DNA of 59,112 nucleotides. Source: Lachnospiraceae bacterium. GTDB lineage: Bacteria > Bacillota > Clostridia > Lachnospirales > Lachnospiraceae. Location: NCBI GenBank assembly GCA_030524635.1, contig JAUNGG010000021.1:1-59112 (forward strand). Direction: 5' to 3'. Shown here in pieces: positions 41,329 to 50,951 of the stretch; the stretch's first letter is position 1, and every line of letters begins with the position of its first letter. A program made the translations under genes and the position numbers. The notes beneath the pieces were generated by a model. That model saw only the letters and a list, made by a program, of their open reading frames with translations, ran no database searches and was not told the DNA's origin.

Positions 41329-41467
41329 GCATTGAGCACTTGGTGACGCATTGAACACCCGGTGAGGTTTTTTCGAACCTGGTGTGAAAGCGGATACTCG
41401 GAACATGGTGACGAGTATCATACCCGAACCTAGTGCGAAAGCCGTTCGCGAACCTTAGCGAAGCCGA
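41329..41467 (+). repeat. Six-unit degenerate repeat array in the rplW-rplB spacer
   Basis: Units with the core GAAC(C/A)NNGGTGNGA begin at 41334, 41353, 41375, 41401, 41426 and 41450, with a period of 19-26 bp. Examples are GAACACCCGGTGAGG, GAACCTGGTGTGAAAG, GAACATGGTGACGAG and GAACCTAGTGCGAAAG. Some units are hairpin loops: GATACTCG (41393-41400) pairs perfectly with CGAGTATC (41412-41419) around the unit at 41401, and TTCGC (41445-41449) with GCGAA (41458-41462) around the last. The two leading 19-bp units (41329 and 41348) are near-identical direct repeats. It is not coding on either strand as far as can be seen. Confidence 0.7.
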
Positions 41468-41570
41468 GCCGAAGGCGAAAGCTGAGCTTAGTTGAGCGAA
41501 CATACCAAAAACAAGCGCTCGCTAAGGTATGAGCGCGACTATACGACAACAGATCGTGATAAATAGAAAA
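41468..41570 (+). other. Remainder of the rplW-rplB spacer
   Basis: Further inverted sequence: CATACC (41501-41506) pairs with GGTATG (41526-41531) around GCGCTCGC, and GAGCGAA/GAGCGCG words recur. No promoter was recognised. It ends at the AAAAGGAG ribosome binding site of rplB. Confidence 0.4.
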
Positions 41571-41582
41571 GGAGTAAATGTC

Positions 41583-42428
41583 ATGGGAATTAAGAAGTAT
41601 AATCCATATACACCTTCCAGAAGACACATGACCGGTTCTGATTTCTCCGAAATCACCAAGTCCACTCCAGAGAAGTCTCTGGTAGTTTCTTTAAATAAGA
41701 ACGCAGGTCGCAATAATCAGGGTAAGATCACCGTTCGTCATCAGGGCGGCGGCAGCAGAAGAAAATACAGAATCATCGATTTCAAGAGAAATCACAAGGA
41801 TGGTATTCCGGCAACCGTAACTGCAATCGAGTACGATCCGAACAGAACCGCTAACATCGCACTGATCTGCTACGCAGACGGCGAGAAGGCATATATCCTG
41901 GCACCAGCTGGCTTAACCGTAGGCATGAAGGTTATGAGCGGCGAGCAGGCAGAGGCTAAGGTTGGCAACTGCTTACCACTGGCTCAGATCCCGGTTGGTA
42001 CTGAGATCCACAACATTGAATTATATCCGGGCAAGGGAGGCCAGTTAGTTCGTTCCGCTGGTAACTCTGCTCAGTTAATGGCTAAGGAAGGCAAATATGC
42101 CACCTTAAGACTTCCTTCCGGCGAGATGAGAATGGTTCCGATCATTTGCCGCGCTACCATCGGCGTAGTTGGCAATGGTGACCACGCACTGATCAATATC
42201 GGTAAGGCTGGTAGAAAGCGTCACATGGGCATCAGACCTACCGTTCGCGGTTCCGTTATGAACCCTAACGACCATCCACATGGTGGTGGTGAAGGTAAGA
42301 CTGGTATCGGCCGTCCAGGTCCAAGTACTCCTTGGGGCAAGCCTGCTCTTGGTTTGAAGACCAGAAAGAAAAACAAGCAGTCTAACAAGTTAATCGTAAG
42401 AAGACGCGACGGTAAAACAATTAAGTAA
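41583..42428 (+). CDS. rplB: 50S ribosomal protein L2
   Basis: 281 residues. Hallmarks are [18 protein letters not shown] at the start, [15 protein letters not shown], and the peptidyl-transferase loop [26 protein letters not shown] written here in part. It organises 23S rRNA near the peptidyl transferase centre. The ATG at 41583, with AAAAGGAG ahead, gives the normal length; an ATG at 41529 would add 18 residues of spacer. rpsS follows after 18 bp. Confidence 0.97.
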   Translation: MGIKKYNPYTPSRRHMTGSDFSEITKSTPEKSLVVSLNKNAGRNNQGKITVRHQGGGSRRKYRIIDFKRNHKDGIPATVTAIEYDPNRTANIALICYADGEKAYILAPAGLTVGMKVMSGEQAEAKVGNCLPLAQIPVGTEIHNIELYPGKGGQLVRSAGNSAQLMAKEGKYATLRLPSGEMRMVPIICRATIGVVGNGDHALINIGKAGRKRHMGIRPTVRGSVMNPNDHPHGGGEGKTGIGRPGPSTPWGKPALGLKTRKKNKQSNKLIVRRRDGKTIK

Positions 42429-42446
42429 TTAAGGAGGTTTGAACTC

Positions 42447-42722
42447 ATGGCTCGTTCATTAAAAAAAGGACCATTTGCAGATGCTCATTTACTGAAGAAG
42501 GTAGATGAGATGAACGCTGCTGGAAGCAAGCAGGTTATTAAGACCTGGTCCCGCCGTTCTACTATCTTCCCACAGATGGTTGGTCATACAATTGCTGTAC
42601 ACGATGGAAGAAAGCACGTTCCGGTATACATTACCGAGGATATGGTAGGACACAAGCTGGGAGAGTTCGTTGCAACCAGAACCTTCAAGGGTCACGGTAA
42701 AGACGAGAAGAAATCCAGATAA
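42447..42722 (+). CDS. rpsS: 30S ribosomal protein S19
   Basis: 91 residues, standard length. It opens [19 protein letters not shown] and contains [21 protein letters not shown] and the GHKLGEF signature. S19 forms the head of the 30S with S13. AAGGAGG lies ahead of the ATG. Confidence 0.97.
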   Translation: MARSLKKGPFADAHLLKKVDEMNAAGSKQVIKTWSRRSTIFPQMVGHTIAVHDGRKHVPVYITEDMVGHKLGEFVATRTFKGHGKDEKKSR

Positions 42723-42751
42723 TTAAGCGTTTTGAAAGGAGGTTTTTATCC

Positions 42752-43138
42752 ATGGCTAAAGGACATAGATCCCAAATTAAGAGAGAAAGAAATGCGAATA
42801 AGGACACCAGACCAAGCGCTAAGTTATCTTACGCTAGAGTTTCTGTTCAGAAAGCATGCTTTGTATTAGATGCCATTAGAGGCAAAGATGTGCAGACCGC
42901 ACTTGCTATTGTAACTTACAACCCAAGATATGCATCCAGCTTAATCAAGAAGCTGTTGGAGTCAGCAATCGCAAATGCTGAAAACAACAACAACATGAGC
43001 CGCGAGAACTTATACGTAGAGGAGTGCTACGCAAATAAGGGACCGACCATGAAGAGAATTCACCCAAGAGCACAGGGCCGCGCTTACAGAATCGAGAAGA
43101 GAATGAGCCACATCACCATTGTGCTGAATGAAAGATAA
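42752..43138 (+). CDS. rplV: 50S ribosomal protein L22
   Basis: 128 residues. Contains [22 protein letters not shown] in pattern, the SAIANAENN segment, and the long beta-hairpin with [20 protein letters not shown] that lines the exit tunnel and is a site of macrolide resistance changes. AAAGGAGG precedes the start. The rpsC gene begins 14 bp later. Confidence 0.97.
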   Translation: MAKGHRSQIKRERNANKDTRPSAKLSYARVSVQKACFVLDAIRGKDVQTALAIVTYNPRYASSLIKKLLESAIANAENNNNMSRENLYVEECYANKGPTMKRIHPRAQGRAYRIEKRMSHITIVLNER

Positions 43139-43152
43139 GAAGGAGGCAAAAC

Positions 43153-43809
43153 ATGGGACAGAAAGTTAATCCACACGGCATGAGAGTCGGTGTTATTAAA
43201 GACTGGGATTCCAAATGGTATGCAGAAGCTGATTTTGCTGATTGCCTGATCGAGGATCATGACATCAGAAAGTTTCTGAAGAAGAGATTATACAGCGCTG
43301 GCATCTCCAAGATCGAGATCGAGCGTGCATCTGATAGAGTTAAGATCATCATCTACACCGCTAAGCCAGGTGTTGTAATCGGTAAGGGCGGCGCCGAGAT
43401 CGAGAAGTTAAAGGGCGAAGTTCAGAAGATGACCGCTAAGAAGGTATTTATCGACATTAAGGAAATCAAGCGTCCTGACAGAGATGCTCAGTTAGTTGCT
43501 GAGTCCATCGCACAGCAGTTAGAGAACCGTGTTTCCTTCCGTCGTGCAATGAAGTCCACCATGGGCCGTTCCATGAAGGCTGGCGTTAAGGGTATCAAGA
43601 CCTCCGTTTCCGGCCGTCTGGGCGGTGCTGATATGGCACGTACCGAGTTCTACAGCGAAGGAACCATCCCGCTGCAGACCTTAAGAGCAGATATTGACTA
43701 TGGTTTCGCTGAGGCAGACACTACCTACGGCAAGGTTGGCGTTAAGGTATGGGTTTACAAAGGCGAAGTACTTCCTACTAAGGGAAATAAGGAAGGGAGC
43801 GATAAATAA
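43153..43809 (+). CDS. rpsC: 30S ribosomal protein S3
   Basis: 218 residues. The N-terminal KH domain has [16 protein letters not shown] (the GxxG loop), and the C-terminal domain has the [27 protein letters not shown] region typical of S3. It lines the mRNA entry channel. Its stop codon overlaps the rplP start by one base. Confidence 0.97.
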   Translation: MGQKVNPHGMRVGVIKDWDSKWYAEADFADCLIEDHDIRKFLKKRLYSAGISKIEIERASDRVKIIIYTAKPGVVIGKGGAEIEKLKGEVQKMTAKKVFIDIKEIKRPDRDAQLVAESIAQQLENRVSFRRAMKSTMGRSMKAGVKGIKTSVSGRLGGADMARTEFYSEGTIPLQTLRADIDYGFAEADTTYGKVGVKVWVYKGEVLPTKGNKEGSDK

Positions 43810-44246
43810 TGTTAATGCCTAAGAGAGTTAAGCGTCGTAAACAGTTCCGTGGAAGCATGGCTGGAAAGGCCTTAAGAGGAAATACAATTTCTAACGGTGA
43901 GTATGGTTTAGTCGCTTTAGAGCCATGTTGGATCAAGTCCAACCAGATTGAAGCAGCCCGTGTTGCTATGACCCGTTATATCAAGCGTGGTGGTAAAGTT
44001 TGGATCAAGATTTTCCCAGATAAACCTGTAACTGCAAAGCCTGCTGAGACCCGTATGGGTTCCGGAAAGGGCTCCCTGGAGTACTGGGTAGCAGTTGTTA
44101 AGCCAGGCCGTGTTATGTTCGAGATTGCTGGCGTACCAGAAGAGACAGCTCGTGAAGCATTACGTCTTGCTATGCACAAGTTGCCATGCAAGTGTAAGAT
44201 CGTTTCTAAGGCAGATTTAGAAGGCGGTGATAACAGTGAAAACTAA
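43809..44246 (+). CDS. rplP: 50S ribosomal protein L16
   Basis: 145 residues. Starts [15 protein letters not shown], with [10 protein letters not shown], the [17 protein letters not shown] motif and the [16 protein letters not shown] loop near the A site. The first ATG (43809) overlaps the rpsC stop (TAATG); a second ATG two codons later is possible, but the family usually begins MLMPKR. It overlaps rpmC by 11 bp. Confidence 0.96.
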   Translation: MLMPKRVKRRKQFRGSMAGKALRGNTISNGEYGLVALEPCWIKSNQIEAARVAMTRYIKRGGKVWIKIFPDKPVTAKPAETRMGSGKGSLEYWVAVVKPGRVMFEIAGVPEETAREALRLAMHKLPCKCKIVSKADLEGGDNSEN

Positions 44247-44436
44247 TAAGTATGTTGAAGAATTAAAGGCAAAGTCCGCAGCAGAGTTAAATGAGGAATT
44301 AGTTGCTGCTAAGAAGGAACTGTTTAACTTAAGATTCCAGAACGCAACCAATCAGTTAGATAACACCAGCAGAATCAAAGAGGTTCGTAAGAACATTGCC
44401 CGCATTCAGACTGTTATCGCTGAGAAGCTGGCTTAA
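44236..44436 (+). CDS. rpmC: 50S ribosomal protein L29
   Basis: 66 residues, two-helix coiled hairpin ([20 protein letters not shown], then NLRFQ and [18 protein letters not shown]). The GTG at 44236 yields the canonical [10 protein letters not shown] start. A GTG at 44227 would add only three residues and is less like the family. The gene overlaps the end of rplP, so coupling is likely. Confidence 0.92.
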   Translation: MKTNKYVEELKAKSAAELNEELVAAKKELFNLRFQNATNQLDNTSRIKEVRKNIARIQTVIAEKLA

Positions 44437-44459
44437 TTTGGGAAAGGAGAACATTTACC

Positions 44460-44714
44460 GTGGAAAGAAATTTAAGAAAAGTGCGTATCGGTAAAGTTGT
44501 TAGCGACAAGATGGATAAGACCATCGTGGTAGCTATCGAAAACCATGTAAAGCATCCCGTAATCGGTAAGATCGTAAAGAAGACATATAAATTAAAAGCC
44601 CATGACGAGAAGAATGAGTGTGGCATTGGCGATACTGTAAAAGTAATGGAGACCAGACCGCTGTCCAAGGACAAGAGATGGAGACTGGTTGAGATCGTCG
44701 AGAAGGCCAGATAA
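44460..44714 (+). CDS. rpsQ: 30S ribosomal protein S17
   Basis: 84 residues of the OB-fold family: [36 protein letters not shown] and [17 protein letters not shown] are all typical. The start codon is GTG at 44460, with GGAAAGGAG ahead. S17 is a primary binder in the 30S body. Confidence 0.96.
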   Translation: MERNLRKVRIGKVVSDKMDKTIVVAIENHVKHPVIGKIVKKTYKLKAHDEKNECGIGDTVKVMETRPLSKDKRWRLVEIVEKAR

Positions 44715-44738
44715 TTAATTCAGGAAGGAGTATCAGGT

Positions 44739-45107
44739 ATGATTCAGCAGGAAACCAGACTTAAGGTTGCCGACAATACCGGTGCAAAGGAACTCCTGTG
44801 CATCCGTGTTATGGGCGGTTCAACCAGAAGATATGCAAATATCGGCGATATCATCGTTGCTTCTGTTAAAGATGCAACACCAGGCGGCGTTGTAAAGAAG
44901 GGCGATGTAGTGAAGGCCGTTGTTGTTCGTACTGTTAAAGGCGCTCATAGAAAAGATGGTTCTTACATCAAGTTCGATGAGAACGCAGCAGTTATCATCA
45001 AGGATGATAAGACCCCAAGAGGAACTCGTATCTTTGGGCCGGTAGCAAGAGAGTTAAGAGAGAAGCAGTTCATGAAGATTGTTTCTCTGGCTCCGGAAGT
45101 ATTATAA
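44739..45107 (+). CDS. rplN: 50S ribosomal protein L14
   Basis: 122 residues, the invariant family length. Starts [24 protein letters not shown] and ends with [29 protein letters not shown] in pattern. It forms bridges with the 30S subunit and binds the silencing factor RsfS. AAGGAG precedes the ATG. Confidence 0.97.
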   Translation: MIQQETRLKVADNTGAKELLCIRVMGGSTRRYANIGDIIVASVKDATPGGVVKKGDVVKAVVVRTVKGAHRKDGSYIKFDENAAVIIKDDKTPRGTRIFGPVARELREKQFMKIVSLAPEVL

Positions 45108-45120
45108 GGGGGTGGCCACT

Positions 45121-45426
45121 GTGCATAAGATCAAGAGAGACGATTTAGTTAAAGTAATCGCAGGTAAAGATAAAGACAAGCAGGGCAAGGTCCTTCACGT
45201 AGATACTAAGACCAACAAGATCTTAGTTGAGGGCTGCAACATGGTTACCAAGCACTCCAAGCCGAGCGCAGGCAACCCACAGGGCGGCATCGTGTCCAAG
45301 GAAGCCCCAATGGATATCTCTAATGTTATGCTGGTAGTTGACGGCAAGGCAACCCGTGTCGGCTTTGAAGTTAAGGACGGCAAGAAGGTTCGTGTTGCTA
45401 AGGCAACCGGCAAGGTAATTGACTAA
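45121..45426 (+). CDS. rplX: 50S ribosomal protein L24
   Basis: 101 residues with an N-terminal KOW motif ([17 protein letters not shown]) and the [17 protein letters not shown] segment. L24 starts 50S assembly and lies at the tunnel exit. The GTG at 45121, with AAGGGGGTGG just ahead, gives the normal start MHKIKRDD; upstream in-frame codons lie inside rplN. The next gene starts 22 bp on. Confidence 0.95.
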   Translation: MHKIKRDDLVKVIAGKDKDKQGKVLHVDTKTNKILVEGCNMVTKHSKPSAGNPQGGIVSKEAPMDISNVMLVVDGKATRVGFEVKDGKKVRVAKATGKVID

Positions 45427-45448
45427 TTACAGAGAGGAGGAACGGAAA

Positions 45449-45988
45449 TTGGCTAGATTAAAAGAAACCTATCAGAGCGAAATTGTAGACGCTATGATTA
45501 AGAAATTTGGATATAAGAACATCATGGAAGTGCCGAAGCTTGATAAGATCGTTATCAACATGGGCGTTGGCGAAGCTAAGGACAATGCCAAGGTTCTGGA
45601 TTCTGCTGTAAGAGATCTGGAGATCATCTCCGGTCAGAAGGCAGTTACCACCAAGGCAAAGAAGTCTGTAGCAAACTTCAAGATTCGTGAAGGCATGGCA
45701 ATCGGCTGTAAGGTAACCTTACGTGGCGAGAGAATGTATGAATTCGCTGATCGTTTAATCAACCTGGCATTACCTCGTGTACGTGACTTCCGCGGCGTAA
45801 ATCCTAACGCATTCGATGGAAGAGGAAACTATGCACTTGGTATCAAAGAGCAGTTAATCTTCCCGGAAATCGAGTACGATAAGGTAGATAAGGTAAGAGG
45901 TATGGACATTATCTTCGTTACCACTGCTAAGACCGATGAAGAAGCTCGTGAACTTTTGACATTATTTAATATGCCATTTGCTAAATAA
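45449..45988 (+). CDS. rplE: 50S ribosomal protein L5
   Basis: 179 residues, the normal length. It uses a TTG start at 45449 behind AGAGAGGAGGA; this gives [16 protein letters not shown], as in related genomes. Contains [33 protein letters not shown] and [12 protein letters not shown]5 binds 5S rRNA and contacts the P-site tRNA. Confidence 0.95.
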   Translation: MARLKETYQSEIVDAMIKKFGYKNIMEVPKLDKIVINMGVGEAKDNAKVLDSAVRDLEIISGQKAVTTKAKKSVANFKIREGMAIGCKVTLRGERMYEFADRLINLALPRVRDFRGVNPNAFDGRGNYALGIKEQLIFPEIEYDKVDKVRGMDIIFVTTAKTDEEARELLTLFNMPFAK

Positions 45989-46004
45989 TTAGGAGGATTT
46001 ATCC

Positions 46005-46190
46005 ATGGCTAAGACTTCAATGAAGATTAAGCAGCAGCGTCCTGCTAAATTCTCTACCAGAGAATATAACCGTTGCAGAATCTGTGGTCGTCCACATGCT
46101 TATTTAAGAAAGTACGGCATCTGCCGTATCTGCTTCCGCGAACTGGCATACAAGGGCCAGATCCCGGGTGTTAAGAAAGCAAGCTGGTAA
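46005..46190 (+). CDS. rpsZ: 30S ribosomal protein S14, zinc-binding type Z
   Basis: 61 residues. The short S14 form with a zinc ribbon: [10 protein letters not shown] and CRICFREL supply four cysteines. Zinc-free S14 paralogues (about 89-101 residues) are used under zinc limitation in some bacteria; none is in this window. TAGGAGG precedes the start. Confidence 0.96.
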   Translation: MAKTSMKIKQQRPAKFSTREYNRCRICGRPHAYLRKYGICRICFRELAYKGQIPGVKKASW

Positions 46191-46231
46191 TTTTTAAGTA
46201 GAGGATTAAGAAAAAAGGAGGACGAACCACT

Positions 46232-46633
46232 ATGACTATGAGTGATCCGATTGCAGATATGCTTACAAGAATCCGTAATGCAAATACTGCTAAGCATGAT
46301 ACAGTAGATGTACCTTCTTCCAAGATGAAGCTGGCAATCGCTGACATCCTGGTAAAGGAAGGCTACATTAAGAAATATGACATCGTTGAGGATGGCAGCT
46401 TCAACACCATCCGCATCACCTTAAAGTACGGAAAGGATAAGAACGAGAAGATCATTTCCGGCATCAAGAGAATTTCCAAGCCAGGTCTGCGTGTATACGC
46501 AAACAAGGAAGAGCTGCCGAAGGTATTAGGCGGTCTGGGAATCGCAATCATCTCCACCAACCAGGGCGTTGTAACCGATAAGGAAGCTCGTCAGTTAGGC
46601 GTTGGCGGCGAGGTATTAGCATTTGTATGGTAA
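46232..46633 (+). CDS. rpsH: 30S ribosomal protein S8
   Basis: 133 residues. [16 protein letters not shown] and the C-terminal [26 protein letters not shown] are diagnostic. S8 is a primary assembly protein and in E. coli represses the spc operon. Two ATGs two codons apart (46232 and 46238) are possible; AAAGGAGG suits the first at a 10-bp spacing. An 88-bp spacer with a hairpin follows. Confidence 0.96.
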   Translation: MTMSDPIADMLTRIRNANTAKHDTVDVPSSKMKLAIADILVKEGYIKKYDIVEDGSFNTIRITLKYGKDKNEKIISGIKRISKPGLRVYANKEELPKVLGGLGIAIISTNQGVVTDKEARQLGVGGEVLAFVW

Positions 46634-46672
46634 TTATCACCATATAGAATAGATCATTGAACACTGAAAACA

Positions 46673-46694
46673 GAAGACCCGCACACGGGTCTTC
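46673..46694 (+). other. Perfect hairpin in the rpsH-rplF spacer
   Basis: GAAGACCCG (46673-46681) pairs with CGGGTCTTC (46686-46694) over a CACA loop, with no T-tract. It lies 27 bp before rplF. Likely a processing, stability or regulator-binding site rather than a terminator. Confidence 0.65.
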
Positions 46695-46721
46695 CGAAAA
46701 TCTAAGTAGGAGGAAACAGGC

Positions 46722-47264
46722 ATGTCACGTATCGGAAAAATGCCAATTGCAATCCCGGCAGGCGTAACTGTTACGATTGCAGAGAACAACAAAGTGACTG
46801 TAAAAGGTCCAAAGGGTACTCTTGAGAGAGACCTTGCACCAGAGATGACCATCGAAGAGAAGGATGGACATATCATTGTAAGCAGACCAAATGACTTAAA
46901 GAAGATGAAATCTTTACACGGTCTGACCAGAACCTTACTTAACAACATGATTCATGGTGTTACGGAAGGATATCAGAAGGTCCTGGAGGTTAACGGTGTT
47001 GGTTACCGTGCTGCAAAGCAGGGCAAGACCTTAGTTCTGAACCTGGGTTACTCTCACCAGGTAGATATGGTTGATCCGGAAGGAATCGAGACCGTATTAG
47101 ACGGACAGAACAAGATCATCGTTAAGGGCATCAGCAAAGAAAAAGTTGGCCAGTACGCTGCTGAAATCAGAGACAAGAGAAGACCTGAGCCGTATAAGGG
47201 CAAGGGCATCAAGTATGCTGATGAAGTGATCAGACGTAAAGTTGGTAAGACTGGTAAGAAATAA
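46722..47264 (+). CDS. rplF: 50S ribosomal protein L6
   Basis: 180 residues. [27 protein letters not shown] and the C-terminal [16 protein letters not shown] are the family marks. L6 lies near the factor-binding site. TAGGAGG precedes the ATG; rplR follows after 17 bp. Confidence 0.97.
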   Translation: MSRIGKMPIAIPAGVTVTIAENNKVTVKGPKGTLERDLAPEMTIEEKDGHIIVSRPNDLKKMKSLHGLTRTLLNNMIHGVTEGYQKVLEVNGVGYRAAKQGKTLVLNLGYSHQVDMVDPEGIETVLDGQNKIIVKGISKEKVGQYAAEIRDKRRPEPYKGKGIKYADEVIRRKVGKTGKK

Positions 47265-47281
47265 GTAAGGAGAGTGTAAAG

Positions 47282-47650
47282 ATGGTTAGCAAACAGTCAA
47301 GAAGCGAAATTCGCGTTAAAAAGCACATGAGATTGCGTAATCGTTTTGCAGGTACTGCAGAAAGACCGCGTCTGGCAGTGTTCAGAAGCAATAATCATAT
47401 GTATGCTCAAATTATTGACGATACAGTTGGACATACTTTAGTTGCTGCTTCCACAGCAGAGAAGGCAGTTAAGGCTGAGTTGGAGAAGACCAATGACGTT
47501 GACGCTGCAGCATATGTTGGTACTGTAATTGCCAAGAGAGCATTAGAGAAGGGTATCAAGGAAGTTGTATTCGACAGAGGCGGCTTCATTTACCATGGAA
47601 AAGTTCAGGCATTAGCAGATGCAGCCCGTGAGGCTGGTCTGGAATTCTAG
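47282..47650 (+). CDS. rplR: 50S ribosomal protein L18
   Basis: 122 residues. A basic N-terminus is followed by [20 protein letters not shown] and the C-terminal [26 protein letters not shown] region. It brings 5S rRNA into the central protuberance with L5. The spacing to rpsE is 17 bp with AGAGGAG. Confidence 0.97.
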   Translation: MVSKQSRSEIRVKKHMRLRNRFAGTAERPRLAVFRSNNHMYAQIIDDTVGHTLVAASTAEKAVKAELEKTNDVDAAAYVGTVIAKRALEKGIKEVVFDRGGFIYHGKVQALADAAREAGLEF

Positions 47651-47667
47651 TAGAGAGGAGAACAAGC

Positions 47668-48177
47668 ATGAAGCGTACAATTATTGATGCCAGTCAGTTA
47701 GAGCTTACTGACAGAGTTGTGGCAATCAAAAGAGTTAGCAAAACCGTAAAAGGTGGACGTACCATGAGATTTTCCGCTCTGGTAGTAGTTGGTGACGGCA
47801 ACGGACACGTTGGCGCAGGCTTAGGCAAGGCCGGCGAGGTTCCGGAGGCAATCCGCAAAGGAAAAGAAGCAGCAACCAAGAATCTGGTAGAGATTCCAAT
47901 GGATGAGAACAACAGTATCCCACATGATTTCTTCGGAAAGTTCGGCAGTGCAAATGTTCTGCTGAAGAGAGCTCCGGAAGGTACTGGTATCATCGCAGGC
48001 GGCCCGGTTCGTGCCGTTGTTGAGTTAGCTGGTATTAAGAACATCCGTACCAAGTCTTTAGGTTCCAACAATAAGACTAACGTAGTATTAGCTACCATTC
48101 AGGGATTAACTTCCTTAAAGACCCCGGATGAGGTTGCAAAGCTACGCGGTAAATCTGTAGAAGATATTTTAAACTAA
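47668..48177 (+). CDS. rpsE: 30S ribosomal protein S5
   Basis: 169 residues. Contains [28 protein letters not shown] (given in part), the spectinomycin-site loop of S5, and the C-terminal [14 protein letters not shown] segment. It helps decoding fidelity at the mRNA entry site. Confidence 0.97.
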   Translation: MKRTIIDASQLELTDRVVAIKRVSKTVKGGRTMRFSALVVVGDGNGHVGAGLGKAGEVPEAIRKGKEAATKNLVEIPMDENNSIPHDFFGKFGSANVLLKRAPEGTGIIAGGPVRAVVELAGIKNIRTKSLGSNNKTNVVLATIQGLTSLKTPDEVAKLRGKSVEDILN

Positions 48178-48192
48178 TAGGAGGATAAGAAA

Positions 48193-48375
48193 ATGGCAGA
48201 GAAGTTAAAAATCACATTAGTAAAATCCCCTATCGGTGCTATCCCAAAGCAGAGAGCAACTGTTGAGGCTCTTGGCTTAAAGAAGCTTCACAAGACAGTT
48301 GAGTTACCGGATAACGGCGCTGTTAGAGGTATGATTCAGAGTGTTCGTCATTTAGTAGAAGTTGAAGAAATCTAA
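48193..48375 (+). CDS. rpmD: 50S ribosomal protein L30
   Basis: 60 residues, usual length. [27 protein letters not shown] is the family core, with an H-K-T-V-E-L-P-DN segment following. It sits in the standard rpsE-rpmD-rplO order; TAGGAGG precedes the start. Confidence 0.96.
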   Translation: MAEKLKITLVKSPIGAIPKQRATVEALGLKKLHKTVELPDNGAVRGMIQSVRHLVEVEEI

Positions 48376-48395
48376 GAAAGGTAGGAGGTGCAGAC

Positions 48396-48836
48396 ATGGA
48401 GTTATCTAATTTAAGACCTGCTGAAGGTTCCAAGCACAGCGATAATTTCAGAAGAGGCCGTGGACACGCATCCGGCAATGGCAAGACTGCTGGTAAGGGT
48501 CACAAGGGTCAGAAGGCTCGTTCTGGAGCACCAAGACCAGGTTTTGAAGGCGGTCAGATGCCATTATACAGACGTCTGCCGAAGAGAGGATTTACCAATC
48601 GCAATTCCAAGACGATTGTGGGCGTTAACGTCAGCGCATTAGAGAGATTTGACAATGATACCGTAGTTACTGCAGAGACTTTACTTGAGAACGGCATCAT
48701 TAAGCATGTTTATGATGGTGTTAAGATCCTTGGAAACGGAGAATTAACCAAAAAGCTGACTGTTAAGGTTGATGCCTTCAGCGAAGGCGCAAAAGCTAAG
48801 ATCGAAGCTTTAGGTGGAACCTGCGAGGTGATCTAA
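48396..48836 (+). CDS. rplO: 50S ribosomal protein L15
   Basis: 146 residues. The glycine- and arginine-rich N-terminus ([22 protein letters not shown]) and the [15 protein letters not shown] motif are diagnostic. Its stop is followed one base later by the secY start, so translation of the two is coupled. Confidence 0.97.
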   Translation: MELSNLRPAEGSKHSDNFRRGRGHASGNGKTAGKGHKGQKARSGAPRPGFEGGQMPLYRRLPKRGFTNRNSKTIVGVNVSALERFDNDTVVTAETLLENGIIKHVYDGVKILGNGELTKKLTVKVDAFSEGAKAKIEALGGTCEVI

Positions 48837-48837
48837 T

Positions 48838-50151
48838 ATGTTTCAAACGATTCGTAACGCATTTAAGGTGAAGGAAATCCGCAAGGGTCTCCTTTACACC
48901 TTCATGATGTTAGTCGTGATCCGGTTTGGTTCTCAGCTCCCGATTCCCGGCGTAAACCCCACCTACTTTAAGAATTTCTTTGAGCAGGCCGGAGATGCCT
49001 TAGGTTTCTTTAATGCCATGACAGGAAGCTCCTTTGAGAATATGTCTGTTCTGGCACTGAGCATCACACCCTATATTACTTCTTCCATCATTATGCAGCT
49101 TCTTACCATTGCAATTCCTAAGTTGGAAGAAATGCAAAAGGACGGCGAAGACGGAAGAAAGAAGATCCTGGAATATACCCGTTACGTGACCGTTGGTCTC
49201 GCATTGTTACAGTCTTCTGCTATGGCAATCGGCTTCGGCAGACAGGGCTTCCTGATTGACTATAACGTATGGAGCATCATCGTAGCAATCTGCTGTATGA
49301 CTGCAGGAAGTGCATTCCTGATGTGGGTCGGCGAGCAGATCACAGAGAAGGGCGTAGGCAATGGTATTTCCATCGTGCTTCTGTTTAACATCATTTCCAG
49401 CGTTCCGAATGATGGCGTTACCTTATTTACACGGTTTATCCGTGGAAAGAAGGTTCCGGTAGCTGTCATTTCTGCCATCATTATCGCAGCTATCATTATT
49501 GCAATGGTGGTATATGTTATCATTTTAAATGATGCAGAAAGAAGAATTCCGGTTCAGTATTCGAAGAAGATGCAGGGACGGAAGATGGTAGGAGGCCAGT
49601 CCTCCCACATCCCGTTAAAGGTAAACACCGCTGGTGTTATGCCGGTCATCTTCGCTTCTTCCATCATGTCTTTCCCTGTTATCATTGGTCAGTTCCTGAA
49701 TGTGAACTACAGCACCATCGGCGGAAAGATCTTAATGGTTCTCAGCTCTTCGAACTGGCTGGTTCCGGAGCGGCCGATCTATTCGATCGGTTTGGTAATT
49801 TATATTGTATTGCTGATTTTATTCGCATACTTCTATACGTCAATCACCTTTAACCCGCTGGAGGTTGCCAATAATATGAAGAAGCAGGGCGGCTTCATCC
49901 CAGGCATTCGTCCTGGCAAGCCTACTTCCGATTATTTGAATAAAATTCTGAACTACATTGTATTTATTGGTGCGGTTGCCTTAACTGTGGTTGCAGTTCT
50001 GCCAATTGCGTTCTCCGGTATTTTCAGTGTAAGCCGGATTTCCTTCTCGGGCACATCCCTGATCATTATTGTCAGTGTTGTCCTGGAAACCATTAAATCC
50101 ATTGAGTCCAAGATGCTTGTACGGAATTACAAAGGATTCTTAAACGACTAA
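48838..50151 (+). CDS. secY: Protein translocase subunit SecY
   Basis: 437 residues, ten membrane helices. GSQLPIPGVN near the plug region, SALSITPYIT-like VLALSITPYITSSIIMQ, and FNPLEVANNMKKQGGFIPGIRPGKPT (given in part; the cytoplasmic loop that meets SecA) are typical. It forms the export channel with SecE and SecG and works with SecDF/YajC encoded earlier in the window. It begins one base after rplO. A 152-bp spacer with a hairpin separates it from adk. Confidence 0.97.
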   Translation: MFQTIRNAFKVKEIRKGLLYTFMMLVVIRFGSQLPIPGVNPTYFKNFFEQAGDALGFFNAMTGSSFENMSVLALSITPYITSSIIMQLLTIAIPKLEEMQKDGEDGRKKILEYTRYVTVGLALLQSSAMAIGFGRQGFLIDYNVWSIIVAICCMTAGSAFLMWVGEQITEKGVGNGISIVLLFNIISSVPNDGVTLFTRFIRGKKVPVAVISAIIIAAIIIAMVVYVIILNDAERRIPVQYSKKMQGRKMVGGQSSHIPLKVNTAGVMPVIFASSIMSFPVIIGQFLNVNYSTIGGKILMVLSSSNWLVPERPIYSIGLVIYIVLLILFAYFYTSITFNPLEVANNMKKQGGFIPGIRPGKPTSDYLNKILNYIVFIGAVALTVVAVLPIAFSGIFSVSRISFSGTSLIIIVSVVLETIKSIESKMLVRNYKGFLND

Positions 50152-50250
50152 AGTGGAATGTCTTGCGGAAAGGCGTGTAAAATCGGTTTGAGGCGAACTG
50201 CCTTCTTACAGCCGGTTTTGCAGCAGCCTGTTCTGATTAGATTGACCGGG

Positions 50251-50276
50251 AAGCACTCTCGATTTAGAGGGTGCTT
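50251..50276 (+). terminator. Weak terminator/attenuator between secY and adk
   Basis: AAGCACTCTC (50251-50260) pairs with GAGGGTGCTT (50267-50276), with one G-T pair, followed by TTGG. The short T run suggests partial termination. Confidence 0.55.
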
Positions 50277-50303
50277 TTGGAGTATAAAGAGGAGGATGAA
50301 CAT

Positions 50304-50948
50304 ATGAAGCTTATCATGTTAGGTGCACCAGGTGCAGGAAAAGGCACCCAGGCAAAGAAAATCGCTGAGAAGTACCAGATTCCCCACATTTCCACCGGAG
50401 ATATCTTCCGTGCCAACATCAAGGCAGGAACCGAGCTGGGAATGAAAGCAAAATCCTATATGGATCAGGGTCAGCTAGTGCCGGATGAGGTAACGATCGG
50501 AATGCTGTTAGACCGGATCTCCCAGGATGACAGCAAGAACGGTTACGTACTGGACGGTTTCCCAAGAACCATTCCACAGGCAGAGAGCCTGACAGCTGCT
50601 CTCACTGAGCGCGGCGAAAAGATTGACTATGCAGTAAATGTAGATGTTCCGGATGAGAATATCGTAAACCGTATGTCTGGAAGGAGAGCCTGCATCGGCT
50701 GCGGCGCAACCTATCATATCGTGTACAATGCTCCAAAGAAAGAGAATGTCTGCGACACCTGCGGCGAGAAGCTGGTGCTGCGGGATGATGATAAGCCGGA
50801 GACCGTACAGAAGCGTCTGGGCGTTTACCATGACCAGACACAGCCTCTGATTGATTATTATAAGAAGGCAGGGGTTCTGGCTGAGGTAGATGGAACCCAG
50901 GATATGGAGAAAGTATTCCAGGATATTGTGGAGATTTTAGGAGCATAA
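50304..50948 (+). CDS. adk: Adenylate kinase, zinc-lid type
   Basis: 214 residues. The P-loop [13 protein letters not shown] lies at the N-terminus. The LID domain has a C4 zinc site (CIGC and CDTC, about residues 130-153), common in Gram-positives. [11 protein letters not shown] and RLGVYHDQT are the nucleotide-binding parts. It equilibrates ATP, ADP and AMP. The ATG at 50304, with AGAGGAGGA ahead, gives the normal length; the longer in-frame reading from 50271 overlaps the attenuator hairpin. map starts 3 bp later. Confidence 0.97.
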   Translation: MKLIMLGAPGAGKGTQAKKIAEKYQIPHISTGDIFRANIKAGTELGMKAKSYMDQGQLVPDEVTIGMLLDRISQDDSKNGYVLDGFPRTIPQAESLTAALTERGEKIDYAVNVDVPDENIVNRMSGRRACIGCGATYHIVYNAPKKENVCDTCGEKLVLRDDDKPETVQKRLGVYHDQTQPLIDYYKKAGVLAEVDGTQDMEKVFQDIVEILGA

Positions 50949-50951
50949 GGC

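Noticed and set aside
41329..41467. CRISPR-like array
   Set aside because: Units are only about 15-19 bp, imperfect, spaced 19-26 bp with no unique spacer pattern, and no cas genes are near.
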